Shown here piece after piece: positions 1 through 8,500 of a stretch of 17,375 bases of DNA. Under the pieces are notes generated by a model. That model was given only the letters and a program-made list of their open reading frames with translations, had not been told where the DNA came from and did no database searches. The DNA lies in contig DASUAL010000017.1 of assembly GCA_035763805.1 (NCBI GenBank), positions 1 through 17,375 on the forward strand, in the 5' to 3' direction. The stretch comes from DASUAL01 sp035763805 (GTDB taxonomy: Bacteria > Gemmatimonadota > Gemmatimonadetes > Gemmatimonadales > GWC2-71-9). The number at the start of each line of letters is the position of its first letter. Position 1 is the first letter of the stretch. Made by a program: the position numbers and the translations under genes.

Positions 1-951
1 GGCCGGGTGATGGTATCGGACTTCGGCGTCGCCCTCCGGGCTGCGGACGTCACGCTGACCGCGGACGGCGCGGTGATCGGGACGCCGCCATTCATGAGCC
101 CGGAGCAGTGCGCCGGTCAGCGGGCCGGCCCGCAAAGCGACCAGTACTCGATCGGTATCGTCGCCTTTCAGATGCTCACCGGGTCGGTGCCCTTCCAGGC
201 GGACACGCTCGCCGGCATGATGCACCACCACTTCTTCACGCCGGCACCGGACATCCGTCTGGTGCGTGACGATGTACCGACAGCCCTTGTCGACGTGTTG
301 CACGTCGCGTTGGCCAAAGAGCCGGGCGCGCGCTTTCCGTCGACCCGGGACATGCTGGCCGCCATCGACGCCATCCCGTTCTCGGAGGCGGACCGGCGGG
401 AGAGCGAGCGGATCCTGCGGAAGCTCGCGCAGGGCGATCCGATCGCAAGGATCGCCACGCGGTCGCTCCCGGCCCTCCCGGACTCTCCCACGGTCGCCCT
501 GGGCGCCGTCACGCCTCCCCGGCTGCGCCTGCGCTCGCGCCGTGGGGCTCGGATCGCCGGGGCCGCCGCCGGAGTGCTGCTCGCGGTGGGGGCGGTCTGG
601 TGGACGAGCCAGACCAGCGGCACCGCGCCTCGGCCGCAGGCGGCGGATTCCGCACCGGCCCCGGTGGCAGTCGAGTCGCAGCCACGCGTCACGCCGGCGA
701 TCGCGCCGCCCAGCCCGACCGGCAAGCTTCGCATACTGACGAACCCACCCGACGCCGTGATCTCGATCGACGGGCGGCACGTCGGCGTGGGCAGCGCGTT
801 CGATGTCGTCGTTGCCGCCGGACCGAGGCGCCTGCGCATTCGCGCGCCGGGGTATGAAACCTTCGACACCACCATCGTAGTGCAGGTCGGCGAGACCCAC
901 CGGCTCGGCCGCATCACTCTGCGGGGCCGGGACGCTGGCGGCGGCGCGTGA
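1..951 (+). CDS. Hanks-type Ser/Thr protein kinase with PEGA domain (5' partial)
   Basis: This is the C-terminal part of a membrane-anchored serine/threonine kinase; the N-lobe and catalytic loop lie before the window. The frame is open from base 1. The visible protein begins GRVMVSDFGVA, which contains the DFG metal-binding motif, followed by the activation-segment GTPPFMSPEQ and the C-lobe motif SDQYSIGIVAFQMLTG. A basic juxtamembrane stretch (RLRLRSRRGAR) precedes one membrane span near 544-600 (AGAAAGVLLAVGAVWW). A Pro/Ala-rich linker then leads to an extracytoplasmic PEGA domain near 720-900 (NPPDAVISIDGRHVGVG, then RAPGYETFD). PEGA domains are small beta modules often fused to such kinases in soil bacteria. 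The stop codon overlaps the next start (GTGA), so expression is probably coupled to the TPR protein downstream. The substrate cannot be read from the sequence. Confidence 0.93.
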   Translation, partial: GRVMVSDFGVALRAADVTLTADGAVIGTPPFMSPEQCAGQRAGPQSDQYSIGIVAFQMLTGSVPFQADTLAGMMHHHFFTPAPDIRLVRDDVPTALVDVLHVALAKEPGARFPSTRDMLAAIDAIPFSEADRRESERILRKLAQGDPIARIATRSLPALPDSPTVALGAVTPPRLRLRSRRGARIAGAAAGVLLAVGAVWWTSQTSGTAPRPQAADSAPAPVAVESQPRVTPAIAPPSPTGKLRILTNPPDAVISIDGRHVGVGSAFDVVVAAGPRRLRIRAPGYETFDTTIVVQVGETHRLGRITLRGRDAGGGA

Positions 952-1997
952 AAGGCTTCACCATCCCGCTCGCGCTGCTCGCGAGCCTCGCCACCCACGC
1001 AGCCGCGCAGGGGAGCACCGCCGAGATCCTGACTCAGGCGCACGACCTCTACGAGCGACTGGACATCGAGCGCGCCCTGCCGCTCTTGCGGCAGGTGGTG
1101 TCTCCAGGCTGGCCCTTCGAAGTCACCGCGGAACAGCGCGTGGAGGCGTACACCTACCTGGGCGCCTGCCTGGCGCTCGTGGGCCAACGCGACTCCGCCG
1201 TGGTCTACTTTCGCGCGGCTCTCGAGCGGGAGCCCTTCACGGACCTCGATCCCCGCCTGTTCACCCCGGCGCAGCTCGAGCTGTTCAGCCGAGCCCGACG
1301 CCTCACCTTCGCGGTTGCGGCACGTCCCGTGCCCTCCGGCCGGATCGACCCGAGGACCGAGCGCCTGACCCTCACGATCGTCACCACGCACTCGGCCGCC
1401 CTGCACGTCGAGATTCGACCAACCGCCGGCTTCCGCGGTGCGACGCTGTTCGACGGTGAAGGCGATGGGCTCCGGGAATTTGCCTGGAGCGGCTTACTCG
1501 CCGACGGCCGCCTCGCGCCGCCGGGCCGATATGAGCTGCTGATCGCTGCTCGCAGCCGATTGCTCGGGCGGGTCGATTCGGCTCGGGTGTACTTCGACCT
1601 CCGACACGACCCACCCCCGCTCGAGGACACGCTGCCGGAGCTCATGGACGCAGACCTCCTTCCCGAGCACCTGCCCGCGTCGGCGGCCACAGGGGATCTC
1701 CTCAAGGGCCTCGGCGTGGCCGCCGGCGCTCTCCTAATCGCGCAGGTGTTCGCGAGCCGGGACCTCGGCGGAACCGTGCCGGCGGGGTCCGGGATCATCG
1801 CGGGCGCGGCGACCGTGACTGGGACTGCCGCCTTTCTCAAACTGCGGCGCCGTCCGGTTCTTCCCGAGAACGTCGCCGAGAATGGCCGCCGGCGCGCGCA
1901 GCGCGCCGACTCGAACGCGGCGATTCAGCGTCGCAACGCCGACAGGCTCGCGGCCACCGGCCTCATCATCGCGCCGGCCGCAGGAGTCGGTCCCTGA
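948..1997 (+). CDS. Exported TPR-type protein with FlgD-like Ig region and C-terminal hydrophobic segments
   Basis: I do not recognise a named family for this 349-residue protein. Residues 1-20 form a signal peptide ending HAAA|QG. Residues 28-95 look like a helical tetratricopeptide pair (AHDLYERLDIERALPLL, then AYTYLGACLALVGQRDSAVV). Residues 140-220 resemble the FlgD-type Ig-like fold, with an FAWSGLLADGRLAPPGRYEL pattern. Residues 254-270 and 281-298 are hydrophobic and could be membrane spans, followed by an Arg-rich tail. The GTG start overlaps the kinase stop by 4 nt. I see no clear Shine-Dalgarno, which fits translational coupling. The protein ends in a second overlap with the barrel gene. 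Together the three genes suggest an envelope module under kinase control, but that role is inference. Confidence 0.85.
   Translation: MKGFTIPLALLASLATHAAAQGSTAEILTQAHDLYERLDIERALPLLRQVVSPGWPFEVTAEQRVEAYTYLGACLALVGQRDSAVVYFRAALEREPFTDLDPRLFTPAQLELFSRARRLTFAVAARPVPSGRIDPRTERLTLTIVTTHSAALHVEIRPTAGFRGATLFDGEGDGLREFAWSGLLADGRLAPPGRYELLIAARSRLLGRVDSARVYFDLRHDPPPLEDTLPELMDADLLPEHLPASAATGDLLKGLGVAAGALLIAQVFASRDLGGTVPAGSGIIAGAATVTGTAAFLKLRRRPVLPENVAENGRRRAQRADSNAAIQRRNADRLAATGLIIAPAAGVGP
1982..1986 (+). promoter_or_regulatory. Ribosome binding site that points to a CTG start at 1994
   Basis: AGGAG lies 7 nt before CTG 1994-1996 but 22 nt before the next possible start, TTG 2009. No ATG, GTG or TTG occurs in this frame just upstream. 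The spacing favours the CTG, which overlaps the preceding stop as CTGA. Confidence 0.5.
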
Positions 1998-2644
1998 GAG
2001 CGGCGGCGTTGCTGCTCGCTCTCGGACTCGCGGCTCTTGAAGGAACAGCGGCGCAGCAGCGTTTCTCCGGGTCGGCGTGGGCGTCGCTGGCCGAGCACCG
2101 CGTCGATGCCGGGTTCGGGCTGGAGCGAGCGTCGGGGCTCGTGTTCGGTGCCGCGGTGAGCGCGCACGTCGGCCCGCGGCTGGAGCTCGCCCTGCGGGCC
2201 CAAGGCGGGTCGCTCGAGGCGTCGACCGCCGGCGCGGTTGATCGGGACTTGGGAGAGATCGCCCTCGCGACGAGGGTCGCGGCTGCTTCGTTCCTCTCCC
2301 TGCAAGCGGAGGCCAGCCGCCGCGTCTACTCCAGCGCTATCGCTCGACAGGCGTGGACGCTGGTGGGCGTCGGCGCCGAAGTCCAAGTCCCGTTCATCGA
2401 GAAGGCAGTGCGCGGACTCGCCCGCGCCGGTTTCCTCCCGGTCGTTTCGGTCGAAGGGCTGCACCGACCCGACCTCGCCTTCACGGCGGCGGCTGGCCTC
2501 GAATACGCGGCGGGCGCGATCACGCTCAGAGCACTCTACTCGCTCGAGCGGTACGATTTCCCAGCCCAGGACGCGGGGCGGCGCCCCGAACAGCTCTCCG
2601 CGCTCACGCTGCAACTGAGCCTCGCGCCCGCCCGCCGGCGCTGA
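1994..2644 (+). CDS. Small outer-membrane beta-barrel candidate
   Basis: This exported protein of about 216 residues has no recognised family. From the CTG start it reads LRAAALLLALGLAALEGTAA|QQ, a complete signal peptide with a basic N-region. From TTG 2009 the arginine would be lost. The mature part alternates hydrophobic and polar residues with Gly and aromatic turns (SGSAWASLAEHRVDAGFGLE, TLVGVGAEVQVPF, AAAGLEYAAGAITLRALYSL), as in eight- to ten-strand outer-membrane barrels. It lacks the usual terminal Phe and ends in a basic PARRR. Its position as third gene of the kinase-TPR unit, with a 4-nt CTGA overlap, suggests it works with the exported TPR protein in the cell envelope. Confidence 0.75.
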   Translation: MRAAALLLALGLAALEGTAAQQRFSGSAWASLAEHRVDAGFGLERASGLVFGAAVSAHVGPRLELALRAQGGSLEASTAGAVDRDLGEIALATRVAAASFLSLQAEASRRVYSSAIARQAWTLVGVGAEVQVPFIEKAVRGLARAGFLPVVSVEGLHRPDLAFTAAAGLEYAAGAITLRALYSLERYDFPAQDAGRRPEQLSALTLQLSLAPARRR

Positions 2645-2754
2645 GCCAGCCCTGCTTCGAGCCCAGCGGTTGGATCGAGGCCGAGTTCCACTCGACCCGT
2701 GAGGAGGCTACCTTACCACGCTCACACTCAAACCAGACAAAGGACCACCGCGAC

Positions 2755-3588
2755 ATGCGACTCTCTCGACCGCTCGTGAGCGGACTGTTCGTCGTCGCGG
2801 CCTGCGCCAAGCCCGCGCCGCAGGCCGCCGCCGGCCCCAACATCGTTACCATCACCGCGACCGACTACGCGTTCGGCGCCCCGGACACGATTCCCGCCGG
2901 TCTCACCACGTTCCGCATGGTGAACCAGGGTCGCGAGCCGCACCAGGCCGTGATCGCGGGGGCGAGCGGGAGGAGCTGGGAAGAGCTCGAGACCGCGATG
3001 AAGACTGAGGGTCCCATCCCGGCTTGGCTGACGTTCCCGCCCGGCCCCGCGGTCGTCGTGGCGGGCGACACCTCCAACGCGACCGGCGTTTTCGCGCCGG
3101 GCAATTATCTCATCATGTGTTTCATCCCGAGCCCAGACGGCCAGATGCACGTGATGAAGGGCATGTTCCGCCGGCTCGTCGTCACCGCCCCCGCCCCCTC
3201 ACACGCGACCACGCCTGCGCCCGAGCCGCCGTCCGACGTGACCGTGACGCTCTCCGACTACACCTTCACGCTCTCGGCGCCACTCACGGCGGGCTCGCCC
3301 ACGATCCGCGTCGAGAACAGCGGCCCTCAGCTGCACGAGGTGACCATCGAGCAACTAGCGCCGGGCAAGACAGTGGCGGACGTGCAGCGCTGGCTGGCGG
3401 GCGGGATGAAGGGAGAGCCCCCGACCAAACCGGTCGGCGGGCTCATCGGACCCGACGTGGGAAAGACCGGGTGGTTCACCGTCACGCTGGCGCCGGGAAA
3501 TTACTTGCTGACCTGCTACGTCCCCGACGCGAAGGATGGCAGGCCGCACCTGGTGCACGGGATGATGAAGGAGGTTACCGTCAGCTAA
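2755..3588 (+). CDS. Lipoprotein with two tandem cupredoxin-like domains
   Basis: This 277-residue exported lipoprotein has a short signal sequence with lipobox VAAC, giving lipid-Cys17. Two homologous cupredoxin-like domains follow, at about residues 28-143 and 160-277. Each keeps type 1 copper-site candidates: His63, Cys122, His132 and Met137 in the first, and His194, Cys254, His265 and Met270 in the second. The shared frame is GNYLIMC/GNYLLTC followed by a loop, then H and GM. The Cys-to-His loop is longer than in plastocyanin. The likely role is periplasmic or outer-membrane electron transfer or copper binding; the partner is unknown. ATG 2755 has AAAGGA 10 nt upstream and starts the signal peptide directly, so the long in-frame extension back into the previous gene is rejected. 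I see no clear promoter in the 110-nt gap before it. The stop overlaps that of queF. Confidence 0.85.
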   Translation: MRLSRPLVSGLFVVAACAKPAPQAAAGPNIVTITATDYAFGAPDTIPAGLTTFRMVNQGREPHQAVIAGASGRSWEELETAMKTEGPIPAWLTFPPGPAVVVAGDTSNATGVFAPGNYLIMCFIPSPDGQMHVMKGMFRRLVVTAPAPSHATTPAPEPPSDVTVTLSDYTFTLSAPLTAGSPTIRVENSGPQLHEVTIEQLAPGKTVADVQRWLAGGMKGEPPTKPVGGLIGPDVGKTGWFTVTLAPGNYLLTCYVPDAKDGRPHLVHGMMKEVTVS

Positions 3589-4004
3589 GGCGAGCGAGGC
3601 GATGCTCCTCGTTCCGCCACGGCCACCAGGGCAATCCCGCCGCGCACGTTTTGATTGACCTGGACCCGGAGCGCCTTGGGCTGGATGGCGTACACAATGT
3701 CGTCCGCGATGCGGCCCGCGAGCGTTTCGCAGAACGCGCCCTCGTCGCGGTAGGACCACAGATAGTACTTGAGCGCCTTGGACTCGAGGCAGCGGTCGGT
3801 GGGCGTGTATTCGATCGTCACCCTGCCGAAGTCCGGCTGACCGGTGCGCGGGCAGATCGACGTAAACTCGGTGGCCGTCAGGGTCACCGCCTGGACGTTG
3901 GGAGCGGGAAAGGCCTCGGCCTTCAAATGTTCCCGGGCCTCGGCGGGATTCGCCGGCCGGGGCAGCGGGCCAGTGCGCGGAAGCCGCAACTCGTGTTGTT
4001 TCAT
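3585..4004 (-). CDS. queF: NADPH-dependent 7-cyano-7-deazaguanine (preQ0) reductase
   Basis: QueF reduces preQ0 to preQ1, a cytoplasmic step of queuosine synthesis for tRNA wobble modification. The 139-residue protein matches the short, single-domain QueF type rather than the long E. coli type. It shows the thioimide-forming cysteine in FTSICPRTGQPDF (Cys51), the general-acid Asp58, the family signature ESKALKYY (74-81) and Glu93 for substrate binding. The residue before Glu93 is Cys92, where the B. subtilis enzyme has His. The start at ATG 4004 is chosen because GAGGA sits 6 nt upstream and because the protein then begins like other QueF proteins; an open frame continues to 4097 but is not needed. 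The gene is divergent from queC-queE, which make its substrate. Confidence 0.93.
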   Translation of the reverse strand: MKQHELRLPRTGPLPRPANPAEAREHLKAEAFPAPNVQAVTLTATEFTSICPRTGQPDFGRVTIEYTPTDRCLESKALKYYLWSYRDEGAFCETLAGRIADDIVYAIQPKALRVQVNQNVRGGIALVAVAERGASPRSP

Positions 4005-4096
4005 CTCGTGTCCTCGGCAGCCGGCTGCGTTACCTTTTCTAACATAACGATGCGGCGGACGACGTGCGCCGTCGCCGTTCCAGGACCTGCGGTCCA
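4005..4096. promoter_or_regulatory. Divergent control region between queF and queC
   Basis: This 92-bp gap must hold the start signals for queF (-) and queC (+). It contains one AT-rich island at about 4031-4049 (TTTTCTAACATAAC), with TAACAT on the plus strand or TATGTT on the minus strand as -10-like hexamers. I find no convincing -35 for either strand. GAGGA at 4011-4015 read on the minus strand is the queF ribosome site. No preQ1-riboswitch pseudoknot pattern was recognised. Confidence 0.3.
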
Positions 4097-4828
4097 ATGA
4101 CCGACTCCAAACCTAACGCCGTCGTACTCCTGAGCGGCGGCGTGGACTCGACAACCACACTCGCCGTGGCGCAGCAGCAAGGATTCGCCGTCTACGCGCT
4201 CACGTTCCGCTACGGCCAGCGCCACGACATCGAGATCGAGGCGGCGCGCCGTGTCGCCCGGCGCTGCCGCGTGGTCGAGCACGCGATCATCGAGTTCGAC
4301 CTGCGGCGGTTCGGGGGCTCGGCCCTCACGGACGACATCGCGGTGCCGAAGGACCGGACGCCCGACGAGATGGCCCAGCAGATCCCGAACACCTACGTGC
4401 CGGCGCGCAACACGATCTTTCTTTCCTTCGCGCTCGCCTGGGCCGAGGTCCTCGGCGCCTCCGACGTCTTCATCGGTGTGAATGCCCTTGACTACAGCGG
4501 CTACCCGGACTGCCGGCCCGAATACGTCGAGGCGTTCCAGCGCATGGCCGATCTCGCCACCAAGGCGGGCGTGGAGGGCACCCAGCGCTTCACGATCCAT
4601 ACGCCGCTCATCGCGCTGTCGAAACGCGACATCGTCCGGACCGGCCTCGCTCTCGGCGTCGATTACGCGCTCACCGTGAGTTGCTACGATCCCTCCCCGG
4701 AAGGCGAAGCGTGCGGGCGCTGCGACGCGTGCCTGCTGCGCCTCAAGGGTTTCGCGGAGGCCGGCGCGACCGATCCCGCGCCCTACCGCGCCGGAGTGAA
4801 CGCGGCCGGCACGGGCACCGGGCGGTGA
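4097..4828 (+). CDS. queC: 7-cyano-7-deazaguanine (preQ0) synthase
   Basis: QueC uses ATP and ammonia to convert 7-carboxy-7-deazaguanine to preQ0. The 243-residue protein, close to the usual length, has the PP-loop ATP motif SGGVDS at 13-18, the FRYGQRHDIE motif at 37-46, YVPARNTIFLS at 100-110, and a four-cysteine zinc site (Cys196, 206, 209 and 212, in CGRCDAC). ATG 4097 is preferred over an upstream in-frame ATG at 4064 because it places the N-terminus just before the PP-loop, with AGGAC about 10 nt upstream. The stop overlaps the queE GTG as GTGA, so the two enzymes of consecutive steps are translationally coupled. Confidence 0.96.
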   Translation: MTDSKPNAVVLLSGGVDSTTTLAVAQQQGFAVYALTFRYGQRHDIEIEAARRVARRCRVVEHAIIEFDLRRFGGSALTDDIAVPKDRTPDEMAQQIPNTYVPARNTIFLSFALAWAEVLGASDVFIGVNALDYSGYPDCRPEYVEAFQRMADLATKAGVEGTQRFTIHTPLIALSKRDIVRTGLALGVDYALTVSCYDPSPEGEACGRCDACLLRLKGFAEAGATDPAPYRAGVNAAGTGTGR

Positions 4829-5466
4829 GCTACGCCGTCAAGGAGATCTATTACACCCTACAGGGTGAGGGCGCGAACACGGGACGCCCGGCGGTGCTCC
4901 TGCGCTTCGCGGGCTGTAATCTGTGGTCGGGGCGGGAGGCGGACCGCGCTGCGGCGGTGTGCAATTTCTGCGACACCGACTTCGTCGGGACCGACGGGCC
5001 GGGCGGCGGGAAGTTCGCGACACCGCACGCCGTCGCCCGCGCCGTGACGGCCGCCTGGCCAGACCCGACTCGAGCGCAGGCCCGACGCTTCGTCGTCTGC
5101 ACCGGGGGTGAGCCCCTGTTGCAACTCGACGCCGCACTCGTCGACGAGCTGCACCGGGCCGGATTCGAGGTGGCGATCGAGACCAACGGCACGCTGCCCG
5201 CGCCGCCCGGCATCGACTGGATCTGCGTCAGCCCCAAGGCGAAGGCCGATCTCGTGCTGCGGTCCGGCGACGAGCTGAAGCTGATATTCCCGCAGCAGGG
5301 CGCGGAGCCGAAGCACTTTGAGAGCCTCGACTTCCGGCATTTCTTCCTGCAACCGATGGACGGGCCGGAGCGCTCGCGCAACACCCAGTGCGCCATCCGC
5401 TACTGCCTCGACCACCCGCGGTGGCGGTTGAGCCTGCAGACGCACAAGCTGCTGGGCCTTCCGTGA
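4825..5466 (+). CDS. queE: 7-carboxy-7-deazaguanine synthase (radical SAM)
   Basis: QueE is the radical-SAM enzyme that rearranges 6-carboxytetrahydropterin into the 7-deazaguanine core. The 213-residue protein carries QGEG at 13-16 and the variant cluster motif C-x14-C-x2-C (Cys31, Cys46, Cys49) in CNLWSGRE...CNFCDTDF, the longer loop form of QueE rather than the classical CxxxCxxC. TGGEP (93-97) and SPKAK (136-140) are the SAM-binding segments. The GTG start overlaps the queC stop by 4 nt and gives a normal QueE N-terminus (KEIYYTLQGEG). The partners folE and queD, which supply the substrate, are not in this window. A terminator follows the stop within about 20 nt. Confidence 0.95.
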   Translation: MSYAVKEIYYTLQGEGANTGRPAVLLRFAGCNLWSGREADRAAAVCNFCDTDFVGTDGPGGGKFATPHAVARAVTAAWPDPTRAQARRFVVCTGGEPLLQLDAALVDELHRAGFEVAIETNGTLPAPPGIDWICVSPKAKADLVLRSGDELKLIFPQQGAEPKHFESLDFRHFFLQPMDGPERSRNTQCAIRYCLDHPRWRLSLQTHKLLGLP

Positions 5467-5484
5467 GCGCCGCGTGCGGAAAGA

Positions 5485-5510
5485 AAAGGCCCCACCAGGG
5501 CGGGGCCTTT
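5485..5510. terminator. Rho-independent terminator between convergent queE and the TonB receptor gene
   Basis: A perfect 9-bp inverted repeat AAAGGCCCC / GGGGCCTTT surrounds an 8-nt loop. On the minus strand it is followed by TTTTCTTT, so it best serves the TonB receptor gene ending at 5534. On the plus strand the tail is only TTTC, so termination of queE is probably weaker. Confidence 0.85.
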
Positions 5511-5533
5511 CAGAGCTGCCGGCAGCATCGCCG

Positions 5534-8500
5534 CTAGTTGAACAGGTAGCGCAACCCGAGCTGGATGCGCCAGCGCGACAGCAGGCTCGGGTCGTCGATG
5601 AAGGTCTGCGATGGACCGGTGAAGTTGAACTGCGGCACGTTGCTCGCATCGAGCCCCACTAGAGTGAGCGGGGACGTCGCGGCAACGTCGGCCACCTTGC
5701 GCACACCCCAGTCGGAATTGAGCAGATTGCCGACGTTCAAGATGTCGAAGCTCACCTGGAACGTGTGGCGCTGGGCCCCGCCACGGAGGGCGAAGTCCTG
5801 TAGGATCCGCAGATCGACGTTGTTGTACCAGGGATTCAACGCGCCGAACCGCTCGGCGATCTGGCCGCGGTGGGTGCGGAGGTAGTCGTCCTGTTCGATG
5901 AACGCGTTGAAGGCATTCCACTGCGCTTGCTGCTCCGCCAGCGTACCGGCGAACGTGATCTCGCTCTGGGTACGGGGGATGTAGATCAAGTCGTTCCCGG
6001 CCTGGCCGTCGCCGTTCACATCTCCCGAATAGAGGTACGAATACCGGTTGCCGCCGGCGCCCGCGAAGCGATTGCCCTGCGAGATCTCCAGGAACACGCC
6101 GACCTGGGTCCGGACGCTCGGCGACCACGCCTTCTGGTAGGTGGCCGCCCCGACGATGCGGTGCCGCTGGCCGAACTCCGAGAAGCTCAGCTCGGGCCGG
6201 TTGGGGTCGCCCTGGACCGGCTGGTTCTGCCACAGGACGCTCGCGATTTCGGTGGACTTTAGGTTGTTCTTGGCGTCCGTGAAGCTGTAGGCGAGGCTCG
6301 TGTTCAGCCCGAATTGGAACGTTTTGCGCAGCTGGGCCGTGATATTGAGGCTGCGCCCCTCGTCCGTGTTGTCGATCACGTAGATGCCCGCCCCGCCGTC
6401 CGGATTGAGCTCGTTGTTCCCGAACCCGCCGTAGTACGGCCGGCCGTCGGGCGCCGGCACGGTGCGGACGGGAGTCACCAGGTCGGCGTTCCGCATGAAG
6501 ACGGCGTTGATGTCCTTCGCATACATAAACTCGAGCGTGCCGAGCACGCCGCCTGGGAGCTGCTGGTCGACCGCGAGGTCGGTGGTCCACACCTGCGGCC
6601 ACTTGAAGTCCGGATCCATGGCGTTGAGGTCGAACGATTGCTGCAGCACCGCGTCGTCCGACGTGAAGATCGTATCGCCTGCAGGATTGAACGGCGAATA
6701 CAGGTTGGGGTTGGCGCCCGGATTGGAGATGACGTTCCCGACCCACACGAAGGGGACGCGGCCCGTGAAGATCCCCGTGCCGCCGCGCAGCTGCGTGCGC
6801 CGCTCGCCCACGGCGTTCCAGTTGAACCCGATCCGCGGCGAAAGCATCGGCGTCGCCCCGGGGAGCTTGGCCTGATTCACGATCTCGGGCCGGTCGTTCT
6901 CGTCCAGCGCCGTCACGGAATCCGTGGAGAACGGGTTGGGCACCGGGTCGGTGAAGTACATCGGGAAATCGACCCTGAGACCGTACGTCAGATTGAACCG
7001 CTCTGACGCGGGAAACTCGTCCTGAGCGTAGAGCGAGAACTGCCCCACGGCGATCTTCTCGCCTTTGAAGAACCCGCTCCCGATCATGGCCCGGAAGTCC
7101 TTCTGGTTGGGGTTGCTCGGGTCGGTCGCAGTCAAGAACTCGCTGAGCGATGAGAAGGTACTCCCGATGGGAATCGACCCCGGCAGGAAGAACACACCAT
7201 GCCGGAAGATGTTGAACGAGTTGAAGAACGAGAACGACTCGAAGTTCGCGCCCAACGTGAAGACGTGCCTGCCTCGGAACAGGCTGAAGTTGTTGGTGAG
7301 CTGCCAGACGTCCTGATCCAGGATGTTGTGGATCGAGAACGGCTCGTGACCGACCGTCGTGTAGGTCAGGCCCGCTTCCCCAATCTCGATCGTGGGAAAG
7401 TCCTCGCTGAAGGGAGCGCGGAAATCCCGGAAACGGTTGTAGCTCGCGAAAAAGCGGTTCGCGAACCGGCTCGACCGGCTGTTCAGCTCCAACGCGAACG
7501 AGTGAAGCTTGTTGTTGATCGCGTAGCCCGACTTGTAGAACGGCAGGCTGCTGGCGTTGGGCCCCCGCCCCGTGTTGCCGAAGCTGAGCACGAACGGGTG
7601 CGGCGGCAGGTCGCGCTTCGCCTTCAGGTAGTTGTACCGGAATGACAGGTTGTTGTTGGTGTTGATGTTCCAGTCGATCTTCGCGAGCAACTTGTCGTTG
7701 TTCGTCTCGTGGATGTAGCCCTCGTAGGGGCCGGGATCGTAGTTGTACTCCTGGATCATCCGGTTCCGAATCAGGTCCAGCGTATCGGCCCGTGCCCGCG
7801 AGACGCCCAACGGCAATGGCGCGGTGCACGGCGGGCGGCAGGCCACGAAGTTCGTGCCGGGATCGTCCGTGCGCTCGATCTCCGCGTTCACGAAAAAGAA
7901 CAGCTTGTCCTGCATCAGGGGGCCGCCGAGCGATGCGCCGGACTGGACGAAGCTCAGGTTCGGATTGGCGATGACGCGCGAGCCCCGCACCTCGTTGCCC
8001 TGCAGGTCTTCGTTGCGGTAGAACGTGTACGCGGACCCACGGAGCTCATTCGTGCCGCTCTTCGTTACCGTGTTCACGTTGGCGCCGGTGAACCCGCCCT
8101 CCCGCACGTCGAAGGGGGCCACCGAGACCTCCACCTCCGCGACGGCGTCGTACGGCACCGGCTCGGCGTTCGTCTGCCCGCCCGGCGCCGGGTCGTCGAG
8201 GCCGAAGGGGTTGTTGAAGTACGATCCGTCGAGCGAGATGTTGTTGTACAGCCAGTTGCGCCCCGAGAAGGCGTAGTTGCCGTCGTTGCGCGGGTCGAGT
8301 CGGATCAGGTCACGCGTGCTGCGCTTGATCGACGGGAGCAACGCCACCTCTGCCGGATCGATGAACGTCGCTGCACCTGTCCGCCCCGCGTTCAGCACCT
8401 CGTCCCGTTCCGCGGTCGCCTGGACTGCCTCCAGCTCGATCGCTAAGGCCTTGAGGCGAAAATCGAGCCGGAACTGCTGTCCGAGACTCAGAGACACATT

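Noticed and set aside
168..1406. 412-codon minus-strand frame opposite the kinase and TPR genes
   Set aside because: The plus-strand frames have DFG, PEGA, signal-peptide and TPR features; the antisense translation is low-complexity Arg/Gly/Ala.
2353..2754. Upstream extension of the cupredoxin gene from ATG 2353
   Set aside because: It overlaps the barrel gene and would bury the lipoprotein signal peptide that starts at ATG 2755 behind a good ribosome site.
2645..2754. TTCCAC/TACCTT pair with 17-nt spacing as a promoter for the cupredoxin gene
   Set aside because: The -35 match is too poor to support a call; it may still be a promoter of unknown sigma type.
4005..4096. Possible preQ1 riboswitch before queF or queC
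   Set aside because: No H-type pseudoknot pattern or A-rich tail of the known preQ1 classes could be found by eye; only an AT-rich promoter-like island is present.
5400..7829. 809-codon minus-strand frame over the 3' part of the TonB receptor gene
   Set aside because: Its translation is Arg/Pro/His-rich with no motifs, typical of a shifted frame in GC-rich DNA. The receptor frame gives clear plug and barrel sequence over the same bases.
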